From Trigonopsis variabilis (taxonomy: Eukaryota > Ascomycota > Trigonopsidomycetes > Trigonopsidales > Trigonopsidaceae), in NCBI GenBank assembly GCA_003707065.3, contig PPXM03000002.1, forward strand, positions 1,364,001-1,428,000: DNA of 64,000 bases. Direction: 5' to 3'. Below are positions 33,518-45,539 of the stretch, piece by piece (the first letter of the stretch is position 1; the number at the start of each line of letters is the position of its first letter). The notes beneath the pieces were generated by a model. That model made no database searches. It saw nothing but the letters and a program-made list of their open reading frames with translations, and was not told the DNA's origin. Made by a program: the position numbers and the translations under genes.

Positions 33518-34222
33518 GATGTCTAACCAGAGAACTTGAGAAGAGGAGCGCGTTTCCTGGCCAGGGGACGCGCTCCTTGGTCCCCTTGGTTACCGTCACG
33601 TGATGTCGAACATCCTGAAGCTGGCGACGGACAATTAAATTACAAAGCTGTATTGTGCCCTTTTAGAGCGGATTGTCAGAAGAGGAGCATCTTCCCCATG
33701 CTGTGTCAACTGCCGAGAGATTTCTTCGACCTGGGTTGTCAAACAGCTTGAATGGGACTAAGGCAGAGTTCCTACAGCTCCTACTGACCTCTATTGTAAA
33801 ACGACAAAGTTTACAGTTAAGACGAAAGAGATTATGTATAAGACGGTATGACAGAGTTGGTGAAATTAGTGACTGATTCTTCGTATAGCTATATTGATAC
33901 GGCCCGTAACTGCGAGACTCCTCAGGTCTGCTGCTCGACAAGTCCCCTAACCACTATTCAGTCCCTGACTACTCGTATTTACTTGACATTCTTCAGATGC
34001 GTTATCTTCTAGCGCTTTTGGACTTGTATTGATTCGCACTCAAACTCTGACAAGCATTATTATTTAGCATCAAGAACTATGTCGGGCGTTGAGCTACGAA
34101 AAGGCTAGTCTAGCCTATTCAAAACCGAATGACGTTGTAACGGCATATGGCGACCACTTCGCGCTTAATCCATCTCTCCCAACGTCATCACGAGGCTCTC
34201 TACTATTTTGCGTTCTTCCAGA
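33518..34222. other. Divergent promoter between septin and NAXE genes
   Basis: About 705 bases. Frames of up to about 90 codons overlap here on both strands but none looks like a conserved protein, and no splice pattern was convincing. Confidence 0.45.
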
Positions 34223-35102
34223 ATGGGGTTGAAGGTGCAGAGACTAGTGTGAAAGTAACTGACTCGAGGTTATTTCTGCCCAGAATGCTGCTGCATTAGA
34301 TAAGGAATTGATGTCGGTGGGAGCGTTCTCGATCGATCAGTTGGTATGATGAACGGTCAGCAGTCGGAACTAATTTAAGATGGAGCTAGCCGGATTATCG
34401 GTTGCTTCGGCGGTGTATCGTACATTTTCACCAGCTCAGTATCCTAGGGTTGCAATCTTAGTTGGTCCCGGGAATAACGGTAGGTCGTTTGTGGGAATTC
34501 CCGGATCATTTGCTCACTGACACTTAGGTGGTGATGGCTTGGTTGCAGCTAGACATTTGAAACTTTTTGGTTATAATCCAATAGTTTTTTATCCTAAGAG
34601 ACCAAATAAAGACCTATATCACAGACTAGTTACTCAATTGAGTCATTTAAATGTCCAAGTCTTGCCTCGAGAAACTACTATTGACCAGCTCAAACAGCTT
34701 TTTTTGACGGGAAGTGATCAGATTATTGACGCATTATTTGGGTTTTCATTTAAACCACCATTGAGAGAGCCTTTTCCCGCAGTGATCGAGCTCTTAGAGC
34801 AGGCCCGAATCCCTGTCACTGCAGTAGATATTCCTTCTTCATGGGATGTCGACCAAGGTCCTCCCTCTTCAGGTCCTGGATCTCATTATAACCCTCAAGT
34901 GCTCGTTTCATTGACAGCTCCTAAACCAGCAGCGGTCAAATTTGAAGCCCTAGCTGGCGCTAAGAAAGGACTGGGCGGAGATCTGGCAGTACACAAACAT
35001 TACTTGGGAGGTCGCTTTATTGGTCCTGATTTGGCCACGAAATGGCACTTTGATTTACCTCACTATCATGGAGACGAGCAAGTTGTGGATATCACAGAGT
35101 GA
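34223..35102 (+). CDS. NAXE: NAD(P)HX epimerase
   Basis: Four exons (34223-34234, 34269-34343, 34380-34479, 34528-35102) with introns of 34, 36 and 48 bp give 253 residues. The first exon codes for just four residues. Spliced, the start reads MGLKVISAQNAAALDKELMS then FSIDQLMELAGLSVA, the YjeF_N hallmark, followed by the Rossmann-like VAILVGPGNNGGDGLVAARH. Later blocks are DALFGFSFKPPLREPF, VTAVDIPSSWDVDQG and LISLTAPK-like VLVSLTAPKPAA. The enzyme epimerises damaged NADHX/NADPHX so that the dehydratase can repair it; mitochondrial or cytosolic copies occur. No clear presequence is visible. The DVDQG aspartates of the active site are present. Confidence 0.92.
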
Positions 35103-35257
35103 CACATATGGTCTCTACTTTAAGAATATAGTACATACACAGTATACTCCTATTAATCGAACAGCGTATAAATAATAAGCCCCAAAATGAATCGATTTGC
35201 ATAAAAAACCCGCTATATGACTTCCAACAGAAAAGCATCCTTGCCTCATCGCCCGTC

Positions 35258-37157
35258 TTAAGCATAATGAAGTGCCTCAGAAATAGACATCTGCCGCCCT
35301 TTATAAGAAGGGTGGGGACCCAGGAAGAAAGAAAATGCGAGAGTAATTACACTGGAGAGGATAATAACTTTGAAGAAAAACCCAGGATCAAAAGATACAG
35401 TCGCCCCATATATACTCAAGAAGAGCACAGGTCCAATGATGGTCATTATCGAACCGAGTAAAGCAATGGCTCCAAACACTTGGCCTGATCTATCTTTAGG
35501 AGTAATTCGAAGAATATTTGATCTAATGGCAGGACTGGCCATAGCTGCGAAACAACGGAAACAAGCGCAAACAAAAAATTGAGGCGTGGTTTTTGAATAA
35601 AGAAATCCAATCATGGTCAAGACATCAGTGAGAATACTGACTCTAATTAACCAAGTCTCGGCTGGATCCACACCCTTAGCAGGGCTAAACCGGAACTGGG
35701 GAATTTTTCGAATAAGCTTCAACGTCAGTGGGAAAGCGATAGCAAGAAATAAGACTCTCGGGATCCCTAAACAGCTGAGGAAAAGACTTAGAGTGGCACT
35801 AGTCCAATGGAAGGTGATCTGACCATAAAGAAAAACACAGGAAGTGAAAGCAGTGAAAACAAAGATAAAGTAGACGTCGACAAAGGAGAGTAAAAGCATC
35901 GCTTTCCGATGATATGCTGTGTCTTTTTTTATGAACGAAGAAAGTTCATGATCTTCGCATTCATCCTGTTCGATATCTGGCGAAGGAAACAACACTTCGA
36001 GAGCTCTCCAAAAAGCCAGTCTGAGATAGATCCTTCTCCCAAGGGAGCTGGTGTTGTAATGTGCTCTATCATTTTCATGCCGCTCTAAAGCCTTCTTTTT
36101 CATATCAGCACTCAGAGATTCAGGAAGGACAAAGATAAAAAGTAGTATAAAGATGCATTGAAAACCTAGCGAGCAATAAAAGACCGCAGGAATACCATAA
36201 AAGGCGGAAATGTAACTTGATAAAATGGGGCCTGCAGCCAAGCCTGAATACGCACAAGCATCGGATATACCAAAGGCACCAGCAAGCTTCTCAGAAGGAA
36301 GTAAGTCTGAAATATAAGAATGAAATAATGCCGACATCAAAATACCGGTTCCTCCAAGACCTAAGAATATAGCAGCAAGACAAAGAGCTCTGTAGCTAAT
36401 AATGTCAGGAAAAAGCCCTATCAAAATAGTAAGAATTTCTCCTAATAAGGTAAATAGGGCGGCAATTATAATTGAGAACCTGCGCCCATACATATCAGAT
36501 AATGCTCCCAGTCGAGGAGAAGCTAAAGTACTCATTGCTCCAGAAATTAGAGCCAAGTACATATCCAATTCAGAAGTTAGTTTGTGAACAGCAGGAATCT
36601 GGCATTCAGCTCCAGGGTCTGTAATGGTTCGTAAAAAGACATTCGCCATAGGCGTGCTCTTTTCCATATATTCATCGCAGACTAATTTTAAGATCAAGTT
36701 CATTTTCGGCCCAGCAATCCTAAAAATTAGTCGTCGTCGTCTTTGTGGTTGGTCAACTCACATAATTACAGCACTATAATAGAGCATGCCTGATCCATAG
36801 AATATTACCCAATTGATCTTTGAGGTGAGTTACAGAAAAAAGTATTGTTACCTTATTATCTGCCAGCCTATTCTCTTTTCCGATCGCAGCCTTAAGTAGG
36901 GAGGTACTGCTTGTGGCTTGACCAAGCCTGTCTGATTGTATGACTGCATTCTCCTCTTGATCTTTATATATATTCAGGTTTGAGTTCTCTTCAGAATCCT
37001 CATTTGTAGCTGATTCCCCCGTCTCTTCGATGGCGCTTCCAGTAGTCCCATAGCTCAGTGCACTTTGGGTCCGTCTCGAACCCGAAAAGTCAAGTCTGTC
37101 AATGACATGATCTTCCAGTTCTTCAACAGTTTCAATGTAATCTGTTGTCGAATCCAT
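35258..37157 (-). CDS. Major facilitator superfamily transporter
   Basis: Three exons (37157-36852, 36817-36762, 36719-35258) with introns of 34 and 42 bp give 607 residues. A roughly 110-residue acidic cytosolic N-terminus precedes the first membrane helix, which is completed by splicing (INWVIFYGSGMLYYSAVIMI). The MFS signature between helices 2 and 3 is SPRLGALSDMYGRRFSI, matching G-x3-D-x2-G-R-R/K. About 12 membrane segments follow, with a central charged loop. The overall pattern resembles fungal MFS proteins related to tetracycline/hippocampus-type transporters. The substrate cannot be inferred. The C-terminus is short. Confidence 0.88.
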
Positions 37158-38419
37158 ATCAGGATCGTCTCTCTATCCGATTGCTCTATCTGATGAGATA
37201 TTGTCGGGCGAGTACCAACAAGATCTTATCAATAGTTATCGCCAGGTCAGATTGAACCATGCCGCCCCAGATGATGGTGACGTGTTACTATTCCCGATCC
37301 GGCGGCATATGCCTTATTTCATCATTTCGTCTAATCTTTCTAGTAAAGTACACTTCAATGACTTACGTAACTCGCAAGCTTGACTGGACTATTGAAATTG
37401 ACTTTAACATGTCTTCACGGCCAGGCTTTCTAGAACGATTATGGTATCTGTGAACTCCGAAGGTAGATTTCAGGTTCAGCTTATGGTTCTAAATCCTCTC
37501 TTACATGAGACTAGATCCATATCTTAGTCATTCATAAGACTTATAGGATAGAAGGACGTTTTAAAAGAAATGGATGTAGTATTGCTATTACTTTTAGAAG
37601 GTATCATATGCTTTGCATTAAGTAGAGACTGCAATTTTATTATTAACACATATTGAGATTATCAGCCCTAGCCGGCAATATTTCCAGTAAGGGAACAGTA
37701 CGTAGACTGTAATTAGCGAGAAATACACGAACAAATTGTGAGCTTTTCATTAGATAGGACTTCTTCTAAAAAAATTAAGCTAATTATTTTATCCAAAATA
37801 AGATTGCTAGTCATAACAGTCTTCATACTTGTTATCTGACTTATTCATATACTGTGACGGAATGAGAGGGATATGTTGGTCAGTTGATCTTGTAAGCGAA
37901 GAAACATAAAGCAGGCAAAGCAGGCATTGGATAATCTAATGCAGGCAATGGCATTTGCTAATATAGGCCTTGAAGATCAAAAAGAAGAAGAAATATTCCT
38001 AAGCTCCCTGAGATTTGGCGAAACCTCTCGGTCTGTAATCCTACTGAGAAATATCTGAAGCTTTACCAATCCTTCCCACTTGAAATTGTTTACAGAGCCA
38101 GCCTGATTGTACATGTAAGGTTTTACGGTTTCTAATTGGTAGAAGACTATAACTGAAGATCTCAAAAAAGATGGTCAATTCGAAACGGGTAGTCTGGACA
38201 TCTCTTGTATCTAGCTTTTTATCTCTAAGATCATTAGAATAAAATTGTCTCGGTTTTTCTTCCTTCTAAATTTGTTGAAGTATTGTTGTTCGGTGTTGAA
38301 GTCACGTTGATGAGCAATGAAGTCGGTCCACTCACTCTGACTTGTTGCACCAAAGGACAGAGAGGACTAAAGGGTTTGGTAACGGCTAAAAATTTACACT
38401 GCACCAAGTTAATCTTAAA
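37158..38419. other. Long AT-rich intergenic region
   Basis: About 1.26 kb between the divergent MFS and MRPS16 genes. It is clearly AT-rich and holds a small cluster of GCAGGCAAAGCAGGCATT-like short repeats near 37911-37950. No frame looks like a real gene and no tRNA was seen. Confidence 0.5.
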
Positions 38420-38844
38420 ATGCCTTTAAGAATCCGGTTGGCTCGCTTTGGGCGGAAACATCAGCCTGTTTACAATATTACAATTGCTCCTCAAAGGTAA
38501 GGAAAACTTTGTAATTTATCTAATTTCAGATCCGGTCCTCGGCGAAAGCCTATAGAGGTGATTGGAACATACGACCCAGTTCCCTTCACTAGTGAAGATG
38601 GTACCAAGGGCGTCAAAGATATAAAGCTGGATTTTGTGCGAGCCAAGTATTGGTTAGGTGTGGGTGCCAAACCTTCAGATACCGTTGCTCGCCTTTTGCG
38701 AAAGGTATACCTATCTGAAAAGGCTTTGCTAATTTTTAGGCCGGAATCTTACCAGAAGATCTGCCAATTAATCGCTCTGGTGTTATAGTCAAACGTCCGC
38801 TTAAATCTCCTGTCCAAGCTGTCCATCTTGAAGAAGAGCAGTAG
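38420..38844 (+). CDS. MRPS16: Mitochondrial small-subunit ribosomal protein bS16m
   Basis: Three exons (38420-38496, 38530-38704, 38740-38844) with introns of 33 and 35 bp give 118 residues. The start [20 protein letters not shown] and the following VIGTYDPVP and [20 protein letters not shown] are hallmarks of S16. The last exon adds AGILPEDLP and a basic tail. It lacks a cleavable presequence, as is usual for this protein, whose basic N-terminus enters mitochondria directly. It is a core component of the small mitoribosomal subunit body. The 33-bp intron is among the shortest in the window. Confidence 0.95.
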
Positions 38845-39089
38845 CGACTTTGTATGTATACTAATATGGAATGTAAATATCTACCGGGACGGACCTATTC
38901 CTTTACTCATAAGCGCATATGTACAACCGCTTCGGTGGATGATATCTCTGACTATGTTGAGACGGATAGCCTAACAGACAACTGTTGAGCTCGAGATAAG
39001 TTACCTAGGTTAAAGATTTCAACAGCATATTAATTGTCCCATGTTATTATATCATTCAAAAACTATCATATATCGTTCAAGTACTACCC

Positions 39090-39853
39090 TCATCGTCGTT
39101 CGTTATCGCCGTCGCTGTCATCTTCCAACTCACTAGCCAGTGCACTTTCCCGCGGTTCCAGAATTTCTTCATCCTCCAGAGCTATCCGCTTTGGTAATCG
39201 TGGTAGCGCAATGTCACAAACGCGATCCTCCGTAAGAAGTCTATCGGCAAATTCATCCATATAGGTCAAGCCAACCCCGCTAGGAAAATTGATAGTATTT
39301 TGGCTTCTTTCTCGGAGTTTTCTGTAATCAGTAAATAGTGATTCAAGCAGTTCATAAACATCTTTGGGAGGAAATGTCAGGCGTATATAAAAGGCCGCCA
39401 ATGCGGTGAGGTACTTGAAGTCGGGGTTTCTTAGATAAGCTAAAACGATATCTTTCTCTGGTTGTATCTGCAACAATTTGAATGCAAGACATAAAAATGG
39501 AGTGGGCCGCTGATTGGCGTATTGTCCTCCAATATATTGTAATTCTACTGCTCGGTCACAGATAGTGGCAGCTGCCAGTTAGTATATCAATTGATAGACA
39601 GTTACCATTTAATCCAAAACATTGTTCTTTCCAGTATAATGAGTCTTGAATCCTCTCACGAATGATTTTTTCTATCAAGAACTGATCTTAGTTCGACCGC
39701 TCTTCGGTGAGAATCTTACCGCTGGGTTGACGCTGTGAATGGTCTTCCTCGTCCTCACCACACCTTTAAATTAGATTTTATCTTTAACTGCCTTATACCT
39801 CGATCAACTATTATGCCTCTTTCCTCTCGAATATTTTCATGATCTTGGCTCAT
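39090..39853 (-). CDS. PRP38: Pre-mRNA splicing factor Prp38
   Basis: Four exons (39853-39799, 39763-39720, 39681-39606, 39571-39090) with introns of 35, 38 and 34 bp give 218 residues. The spliced protein contains TIHSVNPAFLIEKIIRERI, SLYWKEQCFGLNAAT, LQYIGGQYANQRPTPFLCL and the very conserved LLQIQPEKDIVLAYL, FKYLTALAAFYIRLT. Prp38 is a tri-snRNP (B complex) protein needed for spliceosome activation. The C-terminus is acidic and short; there is no SR-rich tail of the metazoan type. The second exon is just 44 bases. The acceptor of intron 2 was chosen at ATCAG rather than at the nearer TAAG, because only this keeps NPxFLIEK in frame. Confidence 0.93.
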
Positions 39854-40055
39854 GTGGAGTCGTTGATGGTGTAACGAATTTCTAGTCCCAGTGCCGAAAT
39901 AATGACTAGATACTTTCAGCTACGATTTATACTAACTGGAATACTATCAAACAGATAAACATCTTTTATCTCGAATTTTATGAGCATCCCATTGTTTACC
40001 ATGTTCATCTATTTCTTCATTCGTCAAGTTGACGTTATGTACAAATAAAACATCA

Positions 40056-41279
40056 TTAAAAGAACAAAGGCTTCGGATGTTTGAGATTGTTCATGACTTC
40101 GTCAGCGAGAGCCTCTATAAAGAGTGGATGGTCATTAAGAGATTCACACCGTTTCAGACCAGGAGCCTTTAGCTCTCCCAATAATTCGATATCGAGTTCA
40201 TGTAAGGTCTCAATATGGTCGGCTAGAAAAGTTAAATTAGACGCTGAAAGGACTTACAAGTAAATGCAATGGGTACAAGAATGCCATTTTTGTTGCCGTC
40301 CTTCACGAACTTCTCCAATGTGGAGGCGGTCGCAGGACTAAGCCAAGGAAGAGGACCGACTTTGCTTTGCCAAACCAAACGATAAGGATTCGAAAATCCC
40401 AGCTCACTCATGACGGCATAAACCGTAGCTCCAACTTCCGCGGGATAATTATCACCTGAAATTAGATTAATAGAAGAATTATCCTCACCTTTATTCACAA
40501 CGCTCATGGGTAGAGAATGCGCAGTGAAGAAAAGAATCACTTTATCCCTCTCGCTTTCAGGATAAGTACCAAGACTGTCTCTAATTCTGCTGGCAAATGC
40601 TTTGACAAGATTAGGATTCGTTGCCCAGCGATCTACTAAAGACCATTGAACTTCCCCTTGGGGATCAAACTTTTTAACAGCTCGACGAATTTCATTGATG
40701 CTACTGCCAGTAGTGGAGTTGCTGAACTGCGGGTACTGAGTGAAAGCAATGGCCCGCTTGAAGCCAAGATCCTTAACCGTCTTGACAGTACTCATAGTTA
40801 AAGGATTCGCGTATCTGAAAGCAATGAATGGCTTATGAGGCGCTGTCTCAGGGCTTTTCTCATCAAGGATCTTGCATGCACGATCGGCCTGAATTCTACT
40901 CCATTTCAAAATTGGGCTACCACCTCCAATTTCCTTATAATGTTCTTCAATAGTAGGAGTGCGTCTCCAGGCGATGAATTTCCCAAGAATCTGTTGAAAT
41001 GGTCCTAAAGGAATGAGATCGTTATCTTGCTGACAATTAACGGTAAATCTCACTGAGGGAGCTTACAAATAATCTTAAGAGGAAATCGTGGACTTCCGAT
41101 ATCGTGGATGGGCCTCCCATATTCATAAGGACCACGGCCTATAGTTGTTAGTTCGACCTTCCGTCTTCGTCATGATCATTGTCACCCACAGTTCCCTTCT
41201 GATTTTCGGCCAGAGATGAATTCCAACGTCTTGTGAAGGCGATATTCAATTGTTTTGTAATAACACGAGCCTTAAACAT
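40056..41279 (-). CDS. HEM15: Ferrochelatase, mitochondrial
   Basis: Four exons (41279-41190, 41138-41067, 41029-40258, 40222-40056) with introns of 51, 37 and 35 bp give 366 residues. The N-terminus MFKARVITKQLNIAFTRRWN is a positively charged mitochondrial presequence. The mature part begins AVVLMNMGGPSTISEVHDFL and has IPLGPFQQILGKFIAWRRTP, the GGGSPI block, and FFTAHSLPMSVV with the catalytic-site histidine. Ferrochelatase inserts Fe2+ into protoporphyrin IX on the matrix face of the inner membrane, the last step of haem synthesis. The C-terminus (DHIETLHELDIEL, completed by the last exon) is normal; I see no cysteines placed as in animal [2Fe-2S] ferrochelatases. Confidence 0.95.
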
Positions 41280-41547
41280 TCTATCTTGAAGCAAACGACG
41301 TATGCGAGGTTACTATGCATTTATATAGTGCACTGTTTTGGGCCTGTTCCGCGATCTCGATTATCGGGACTTATGTAACAACTTCAATCATCTGTCGTTG
41401 ACGTTACTGGGCAGTCACCGTTCCCTTTATCCTCCTTAGATTGAAAAATCAAATATTTCCCGCCTCTTTAGTAATTAAGGATCTTCATTAGCAAACTTGG
41501 ATTATCTACTCCAGTAGGTGATTTCAGCGCTCCCAGTTGCTGATATC

Positions 41548-43439
41548 ATGGACGACTGGACCATCCCAGAGATCAATGAAGACAATTCAGAGAATGAGCA
41601 GGTAATGAAGAGTAGCTATAATGAATTAACTCCTAGGCGCAATACAATGAAAAAGATGCATTGATTTACATCATTCAGGTGACAAAGAGCATAGTCTCCG
41701 GGAAGGAAGGGTCTCCTATTGAACGGGTCATACGAGAGATATTTGAGTTATTCCGGATCGCAGTTATTCGACAGCCCACAGATCTATTTGGTGTATACTT
41801 ATTTGACCAGAAAGAGGAAAGTCATCAGGTCCTCAAAGCCATTGTACCTCTTGATACCCCAGATGCAGAAGGATTACGCGATTTGGGAGATTTTTTAAGA
41901 CAAGGCATAACGTACGAAAAACATGGTGATAAAAAGATCTCAATGAGAGACGTTTTTGTTGCTGCAGGCGAAGTATTTTCATCGAATGCTCCTGGTACTT
42001 ACAGTCGTCGAATCGTCCTCATAACTGACGATGATGATCCTCATAGAGGAAATAAAGTACTTGACAGAGCCGCAATTACTACTTCAAATGACTTGAAAGA
42101 TCGTGATATCAAGTTGGAGCCTTTCTTCATTCAATATGATGACTATAAATTCGATATGAATAAGTTTTACGACGTAAGTGAGCCTTATCCCTGTGGAATT
42201 GCTAAAGTTTTAGTTGATTGTGCTTGACAACAATTCGAGTTCGATAATAACTTTTCAAAGAAATAATGAATCAAGTATGAAGCTCGCATTGAGAAAGCTT
42301 CAGCAGTATCAAACTCCCAAACGAGCTGCTTGGACGAGCGTTCTGGAACTTAGTGATAGGATTAATATTGGTATTAAGGGTTATCTGATGTTTAAGGAAC
42401 AAAAGATGGCTAGAGGGGCGTGGATTTACAGTAAAGGAGAACAAGTTATCGGAGCATCAGTGTCAACATCATTGTTATCAGCTGATTCGGCTCGAACACT
42501 TCAAAAGGAGGATCTGATTAAAGCCTATAAAGTTGGAGGTGAACTCATTGAGATTTCAGGAGACGAATTGGATAATATACGAAATTTGGGACCTCAAAGT
42601 GTTCGGATTCTTGGTTTCTATGGGAAGGAGTGGCTAAATTTCTATGACAATCTCGTACCGTCTTACTTCGTTTATCCTTCTGAAGAGAAATACACTGGTT
42701 CGACGAAAGCCTTCTCTGGTCTCTTGACATCGCTATTGAAAAAGAATCTCATAGCCCTTGTCTGGGCTCTTCCGAAAGCAAATATGGCCGGCAGGTTCGC
42801 AGCCTTATGTCCGAGTCGAGAAGTCGATGAGGAAAGCAGTGGTAACCTTACCCAAAGGTTTCCGGACGGTTTCTATTTGATTTACCTCCCTTTTGCTGAT
42901 GACGTTCGTCAGTTGCCTGAGACGTCGGCTAGGCCAGCCCCGGATCCATTGACAGACGCTATGAAAAGTATCATTAAAACATTGATAATGCCTAAAAGTT
43001 ATCAACCCGAGAGGTATCCAAATCCCGCCCTCTGGTGGCATTATCACGTTTTGGAGTCTGTCATTCTTCAAGAACCGAAGCCAACCCCTGAGCCAGATTC
43101 CACCTTGCCTAAATATAATTCTATCGAAAATGTAAGTCGCTCAAGCTTTTCTGATTTTAACCTCAGCGTGCTGGCTCATTAATCGGGGCATGGAAGGAAA
43201 CTCTCGAAGAATATCAGTCTAGAGAAGAAACCGAGCCCAGAACAGCAAAGAAAGTCAAAATAGAAGATGTCAAAGTACCAAGTGATATAATGGTAACTAA
43301 TCTGAGCAGAAGCGGCAATCTGAAAGTGTTATCGGTTAAGGAACTACGCGCTTGGCTAGAATCTAAAAAGCTAGACTCGCATGGTCTGCGAAAAGAAGCT
43401 TTAATGAACATGGTGAAAGAATTTATTGATTCTGAATGA
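41548..43439 (+). CDS. KU70: Ku70, non-homologous end-joining DNA-end-binding subunit
   Basis: Four exons (41548-41601, 41637-42173, 42214-43131, 43167-43439) with introns of 35, 40 and 35 bp give 593 residues. The von Willebrand-like N-domain has DALIYIIQVTKSI and RIVLITDDDDPH. The Ku core shows GIKGYLMFKEQK, VKVGGE-like AYKVGGELIEIS, LRNLGPQSVRILGFYG-like IRNLGPQSVRILGF and SYFVYPSEEKYTGS. The last exon adds a SAP domain (LSVKELRAWLESKKLDSHG). Ku70 pairs with Ku80 as a ring on DNA ends in the nucleus, for end joining and telomere protection. The Ku80 gene is not in this window. The frame is broken at each intron, so it would be split in an unspliced prediction. Confidence 0.93.
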
Positions 43440-43755
43440 ATTAAATGAAAGAGCGAGGAGACGAATTATGACTACTATGTAAGAAATGTTAATACAACTT
43501 ACGCTTTGGAGATTGGTTTTGCGCTTTTTCAGGCACTGAATCCTGTAAGGCCAGCAACAGCTCACCATCAAAAGTAGAGTAACTAAGTTTAACCCACCTA
43601 TCTGAAATTGATATTTTGGGTGCACATAAGCATGATAAAAAGCTTATCAATGATTGGCTCTTTCGTCCGGGTAAATGAGCGGTCGCTAACAGTGTGGAGC
43701 TTATCTTAAACCCACAACATATAAGACGACAGCACAAATATACCAACATTGTTAG
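43440..43755. other. Intergenic between Ku70 and Zn2Cys6 regulator genes
   Basis: About 315 bases holding the Ku70 3' end and the promoter of the regulator. No gene or repeat seen. Confidence 0.45.
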
Positions 43756-45394
43756 TTGATGAATAAGAGAGTGTGTACACGATGTCAGGAGCATGGTACG
43801 AAATGCGATGGCCGGCGATCGGGATGTGGCATTTGCCGTGGACTTGGGATGACTTGTAAATACCCCTTGACTTTGAAATGGTCTGGGGTGATTGCAACTA
43901 GAGGTAGATATAAAGGAATGACTAAGCCGATTGTCCCTGAACGAAACCTAGACCTGGCTCTACATGATAGACCTAGTGTCAAGATCCGCCGTCTATCGAG
44001 AAGTTCAGATATTTCAGAGGCAAGCGAGGCAAGTGTTAGGTGTTTTGATGAAGAAGAAGATCTGATACATGAAACTGGCCATACGGACCTGTTATTTGAC
44101 TGCAATGGGGCCCACTTTACATCCTTCCCCGACATATACCTAGATTGCCCCATTTCAGCAAGCTTTACATTGGAATCCAAAAGTGAGCCTTTACTCTCCT
44201 ATTGTACGTACCTAGTTAACAACTCAGCTAACAATAGTTCGACGTCGGTTTCTACCCTGTATAGTTACCGATCCGAGTAAAATGGATCAGTTATTTCTGC
44301 CCGGATATATCATTCATACTGGACTCGCACGATTGTCTGTACGCGACTCCATAATGGCTGTATCTGTGCGCCATTTAGGAAGTGTTGACAATTGCGAAGA
44401 TAGGGTCAAAGAGGCTTTGGAGCTTCGAGCAAGCTCTTTTCGGCTCATGAGAAGTGAGCTGACCTGCGCGCCGGATGAGGGTCTTCTGGCCTGCATTTTT
44501 CTCCAACATCTCTTTCATATGATTGAAAATATAATCTCGTCTTACCGTGTCCATATAGGAGGTGCATTGCGAGTTATTGAGCGTTTGGGAGGGGTCGATG
44601 GCCTACCCGGGAACCTCGGTGTCCGTATGTGGGCACGCTTATTTTCTTGGTATGATTGTATTATAAGCCTCATGACTGGTGATAGGCCTCAATTTCCTCC
44701 CAGTTATGAACAAGCGCTATTGGATATCACCGATGAGGAAGGAAAGATATCTGGCGATTTGTACGAAGTTGTTGGCTGCCGCCAGGATTTGGCTAGCGCA
44801 TTTTACTACATCGCTAGGTTAGCATCCAGACATGGTGGCTTATCTGCTTTTTCGGAACCAGATAAAGTTTCTACTGCTACGTGGGATGAGATTGGGATGT
44901 TGACTGATTCTTTGACTAACTGGGAACCTACCTTTGTCTTCGGTATCGAGGATATCAAGCATCCTCGGGCACAGATAGAGAATGATAACCGAGGAACCAC
45001 TTGTACGAACTCCATCTTGGATGCTTGGAGGTGGGCGGCACTTTTATACATATCTCTTGCTTTCAATGGAAGAGAGCTTAATGACTCGCTAGTCTTATAT
45101 TACTCTGCAAATATACGAAAGTCTGTGGAAAGTATACGGGATCTTTTTCCCAGTAAACAGCTCCTTTGGCCCTTGTTCATTTACGCTGTTTCCTTATCCT
45201 CAGATAGCATCGAAGATCGAGAATGGTGCACAGAGACATTATCATTATGGCGAAGAATATCAGCTTTGCCAATGTACGAGGGAACAAAAGAATTAATTAA
45301 TGAGATTTGGGAGCGGAATAGAGCAGATCAAAGTGTCAGGTGGTGGCATGTCTTGGAGGAGAAGAAAGCTTTGGGTCAAATATTGCTGACATGA
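43756..45394 (+). CDS. Zn2Cys6 binuclear-cluster transcription factor
   Basis: Two exons (43756-44203, 44238-45394) with a 34-bp intron give 534 residues. At residues 7-34 is CTRCQEHGTKC followed by DGRRSGCGIC and RGLGMTC, a Cx2Cx6Cx6Cx2Cx6C zinc cluster. The rest resembles the fungal-specific transcription factor 2 type: YFRRRFLPCIVTDPSKMDQ, LARLSVRDSIMAVSVRHLGS, and helical stretches. Unspliced, the protein would seem to end before this domain. Targets are unknown. It converges on an HSL-type esterase gene 145 bases away, but there is no wider biosynthetic cluster. An alternative start is the second Met. Confidence 0.88.
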
Positions 45395-45539
45395 TAAAAA
45401 AAGTATATCTTTTAATGGAGCTCCATGAGCTTTTCTATAAAGGTGCTCTTACGGTACGGTACGCATTGCACGCGATGCTTGTATATTAAAATATATAAAC
45501 GGTTTTTTTGGGTGTCATATGCTCATGCACGTGTAAAAG

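Noticed and set aside
33536-33941. Several frames of 67-92 codons in the septin/NAXE promoter
   Set aside because: They overlap each other on both strands, and none resembles a protein; more likely promoter sequence.
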